A stretch of DNA of 6,736 nucleotides from a bacterium (GTDB lineage: Bacteria > Desulfobacterota > GWC2-55-46), in NCBI GenBank assembly GCA_027310325.1, contig DAIDBB010000470.1, positions 1 to 6,736 of the forward strand, in the 5' to 3' direction. Of the stretch, positions 4,920 to 6,736 are shown one piece after another. Numbering within the stretch: the stretch's first letter is position 1; each line of letters begins with the position of its first letter. Made by a program: the position numbers and the translations under genes. The notes below the pieces were generated by a model. That model was not told the origin of the DNA and did no database searches. It was given only the letters and a program-made list of their open reading frames with translations.

Positions 4920-5705
4920 TCATGCCTTGAGATAAAGCCAGAACTCCTTATTGCCTTTTGCTCCTGTTATCGGCGAAACGAGCTCAGCCATGGGCTTAAA
5001 ACCGAGGCCTTCGGCAAACCTGGTTATCCTGTCGAGAACCTCCCTGTGCTTAGCGGGGTCCCTCACTATCCCGCCTTTCCCCACTCGCCCTTTTCCGACC
5101 TCAAACTGGGGCTTTACAAGGGCAAGTACCCTTCCATCCTCTTTCAAGAACTCCTTTACCCTGGGGAGCACCAATTCGAGCGAGATAAACGAGACATCTA
5201 TGGTAACCAGGTCGGCCAATTCGCCAACTTCAGCCGGATCGAGATATCTGATGTTGCGGCCCTCGAGCACCCGGACCCTGGGGTCGTTCCTCAGGCTTAC
5301 GTCGAGGAGGCCCTTTCCGACATCGACCGCGTATACGGTTTTAGCGCCCCTCTTAAGGAGGCAGTCAGTAAAACCGCCGGTCGAGGAGCCCACGTCCATT
5401 ACGACGAGGCCTTCGACGCTTATCTTTAATTCGTCCAGAGGGCCGGCAAGCTTTATCCCGCCTCTGCCTACATAGGGAAGCGCTTCCTTTAACGTTATGG
5501 TACTTTCGGGGTCTACCTCTTTGCCGGGCTTGTCAACGAGGGTTTGGCCTACGAAAACCTTGCCGGCCATGATCATTGCCTGGGCTTTCTGTCGGCTATC
5601 CGCGTAACCCTTCTCGGCCAGGAGACAATCCAACCTGACCTTACGCCTTTTTTTTTCCTTTTTTTCCCTTTTTTCTTCGGTCAAATGGTCAAACCCGGCC
5701 TTCAT
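4920..5705 (-). CDS. tlyA: TlyA family rRNA 2'-O-ribose methyltransferase (S4 plus FtsJ-like domains)
   Basis: A 261-residue protein. The S4 RNA-binding domain starts at VRLDCLLAEKGYADSRQKAQ (23-42). The Rossmann methyltransferase domain follows, with the S-adenosylmethionine motif MDVGSSTGGFTD (103-114). Lys85, Asp170 (TIDVSFIS), Lys198 (LVKPQFE) and Glu254 (NKEFWLYL) fit the K-D-K-E catalytic tetrad of 2'-O-methyltransferases. Characterised TlyA proteins methylate cytidines in 16S and/or 23S rRNA; some were first annotated as haemolysins, a label not supported by this fold. An odd feature is an N-terminal extension of about 22 residues rich in Lys, Arg and Glu before the usual family start, encoded by long A-runs. 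The ATG at 5705 overlaps the dxs stop (ATGA), implying translational coupling; AGGAA is present but very close to the start. No later ATG or GTG precedes the S4 domain, though a TTG at codon 8 is conceivable. Confidence 0.9.
   Translation of the reverse strand: MKAGFDHLTEEKREKKEKKRRKVRLDCLLAEKGYADSRQKAQAMIMAGKVFVGQTLVDKPGKEVDPESTITLKEALPYVGRGGIKLAGPLDELKISVEGLVVMDVGSSTGGFTDCLLKRGAKTVYAVDVGKGLLDVSLRNDPRVRVLEGRNIRYLDPAEVGELADLVTIDVSFISLELVLPRVKEFLKEDGRVLALVKPQFEVGKGRVGKGGIVRDPAKHREVLDRITRFAEGLGFKPMAELVSPITGAKGNKEFWLYLKA
5648..5674 (-). repeat. Homopolymer-rich A tract in the tlyA N-terminal codons
   Basis: On the coding (minus) strand there are runs of six, seven and nine A (5674-5669, 5665-5659, 5656-5648) separated by GGG and GG. 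They encode part of the Lys/Arg/Glu-rich stretch at residues about 11-20 of TlyA. The reading frame is intact through them as given. Runs of this length are prone to polymerase slippage and to sequencing error. Confidence 0.75.
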
Positions 5706-6736
5706 TTCCTGAAGAAGGCGATCTTGCCGGTCTTATTTTTCTTAATGAGCGCCCTTGCCGAGTTCTCGACGCCCTCGGCAGTAAGCCCAATCCTTGCGCG
5801 GAGCTCGTCCTGGGTCCCGTGCTCAATGAACTCGTCGGGCACCCCGACCCTTTTAACCGGGCACTTTACGCCGTGGCTCTCAAAAAGTTCAAGTACCGCG
5901 CTTCCGAACCCGCCCTGGAGCGCGTTCTCCTCTACGGTAATTATCCCTTTGGTCGAGGCCGCGACTTTCAATATGCATTCTTCGTCAAGCGGCTTTACGA
6001 ACCTGCAGTTGACAAGCCCCGCCTTTATGCCGTCGTTCCGGAGCCTTTCAACGGCCTGAGCGGCCATGTTGAATACCGTCCCTATCGAAAGTATCGTGAT
6101 ATCGGAGCCCTGGCTGACGACTTCGGCCTTCCCGGCCGGTATCTCCTTAAACGACTCGGACATCTCTACCCCGGAGCAATTGCCCCTCGGGTACCGGAGC
6201 GCCGTGGGCCTCCCATACCTTGTAGCCGAGTACAGGAGGTGCCTCAATTCTTCCTCGTCCTTCGGAGCGGCGACTATCATATTGGGGATATGCCTCAGAT
6301 ACGAAAGGTCGAAAAGCCCGTGATGGGTCGCCCCGTCCTGACCGACTATGCCGGCGCGGTCTATGGCTATGACTACCGGGAGGTTATGGAGCGCCACGTC
6401 GTGGAAGACCTCGTCGTACGCCCTTTGCAGGAACGTTGAATATATCGCCGTAACCGGCACGAACCCCTCTTTGGCCAGTCCCGCCGCGAAGGTAAGGGCG
6501 TGCTGCTCGGCTATGCCGACGTCGAAGAACCGCTCTGGGAACCTCTCGGCGAACGCCGAAAGCCCTGTGCCCTCGGGCATCGCCGCTGTTATGGCCACGA
6601 CCCTTTCGTTGGCTTCAGCTATTCCGACAAGGGCGGAACTGAAGACTTTGGTGTACGTCGTCTTTGATTTCCTACTTGGCAGCCCCGTCTTAAGGTCAAA
6701 GGGCCCCACCCCGTGAAATGAAGCAGGGTCCTTTTC
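5702..6736 (-). CDS. dxs: 1-deoxy-D-xylulose-5-phosphate synthase, C-terminal part (N-terminus beyond right edge)
   Basis: The open frame enters from the right edge with EKDPASFHGVGPFD and continues to a TGA at 5704-5702, giving 344 residues. Full Dxs has about 620-640, so the N-terminal part with most thiamine diphosphate phosphate-binding residues is missing. The GTG at 6709 is internal, not a start. Visible are the middle pyrimidine-binding transketolase domain, with TAAMPEGTGL, the catalytic Glu in DVGIAEQHA (codon about 6508-6506) and DRAGIVGQDGATHHGLFDL. The C-terminal transketolase domain follows, with RFVKPLDEE and EENALQGGFGSAV. The enzyme joins pyruvate and glyceraldehyde 3-phosphate with loss of CO2 to make DXP, the entry to the MEP isoprenoid pathway and also a thiamine and pyridoxal precursor in many bacteria. 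Its stop overlaps the tlyA start by 4 bases, a gene pair common in several bacterial phyla. Confidence 0.96.
   Translation of the reverse strand, partial: EKDPASFHGVGPFDLKTGLPSRKSKTTYTKVFSSALVGIAEANERVVAITAAMPEGTGLSAFAERFPERFFDVGIAEQHALTFAAGLAKEGFVPVTAIYSTFLQRAYDEVFHDVALHNLPVVIAIDRAGIVGQDGATHHGLFDLSYLRHIPNMIVAAPKDEEELRHLLYSATRYGRPTALRYPRGNCSGVEMSESFKEIPAGKAEVVSQGSDITILSIGTVFNMAAQAVERLRNDGIKAGLVNCRFVKPLDEECILKVAASTKGIITVEENALQGGFGSAVLELFESHGVKCPVKRVGVPDEFIEHGTQDELRARIGLTAEGVENSARALIKKNKTGKIAFFRK

Noticed and set aside
5819..6439. 206-codon plus-strand open frame opposite dxs, and a similar 195-codon frame at 4842-5429 opposite tlyA
   Set aside because: Both lie antisense to highly conserved enzymes, have no recognisable motif or clear ribosome site, and fit mirror-frame openness in GC-rich genes.

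Overview
All recognisable genes in this window lie on the minus strand, so transcription runs from the right edge to the left. Base composition looks uniform and moderately GC-rich, genes are tightly packed, and nothing looks mobile (no transposase, integrase, tRNA, rRNA or CRISPR). The gene set is dxs, tlyA, the electron-bifurcating NADH-dependent ferredoxin:NADP+ oxidoreductase pair nfnA/nfnB, a thioredoxin-type arsC, a PhoB/PhoR-like two-component system and the start of an ABC ATPase gene. This suggests an anaerobic or facultative Gram-negative-type bacterium, for example of the Deltaproteobacteria/Nitrospirota kind. That placement is inferred from gene content and general protein character, not from a phylogenetic marker.

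Right part (6736 to about 4816): the 3' portion of dxs (first enzyme of the MEP isoprenoid pathway) overlaps tlyA (rRNA 2'-O-methyltransferase with an S4 domain) by 4 bases. A 104-base gap follows. It holds a good sigma70-type promoter with an extended -10, and then a dyad just upstream of the nfnA Shine-Dalgarno sequence. Centre (4815 to 2540): nfnA and nfnB share one base (TGATG) and encode the two subunits of an Nfn-type flavin/iron-sulfur enzyme. The unusual Asp-plus-three-Cys [2Fe-2S] ligand set is visible in NfnA. A textbook intrinsic terminator follows at 2473-2500.

Left part (2446 to 287): arsC, phoB and phoR overlap one another (11 and 4 bases) and all three use non-ATG starts (GTG, GTG, TTG). 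They form one operon whose leader begins directly behind the nfnB terminator, leaving no room for a promoter between the terminator and arsC. The sensor kinase lacks any membrane segment. After phoR comes a 215-base spacer with two dyads and an extended -10 promoter for a truncated ABC transporter ATPase gene (start at 71, running off the left edge).

Most of the window is ordinary core metabolism and I see no clear new system. The points worth a second look are the arsC-phoB-phoR coupling with a soluble kinase and a terminator in front, the hairpin in the nfnA leader, the homopolymer-rich lysine extension at the start of tlyA, and the dyads and Pho-box-like spacing before the ABC gene.
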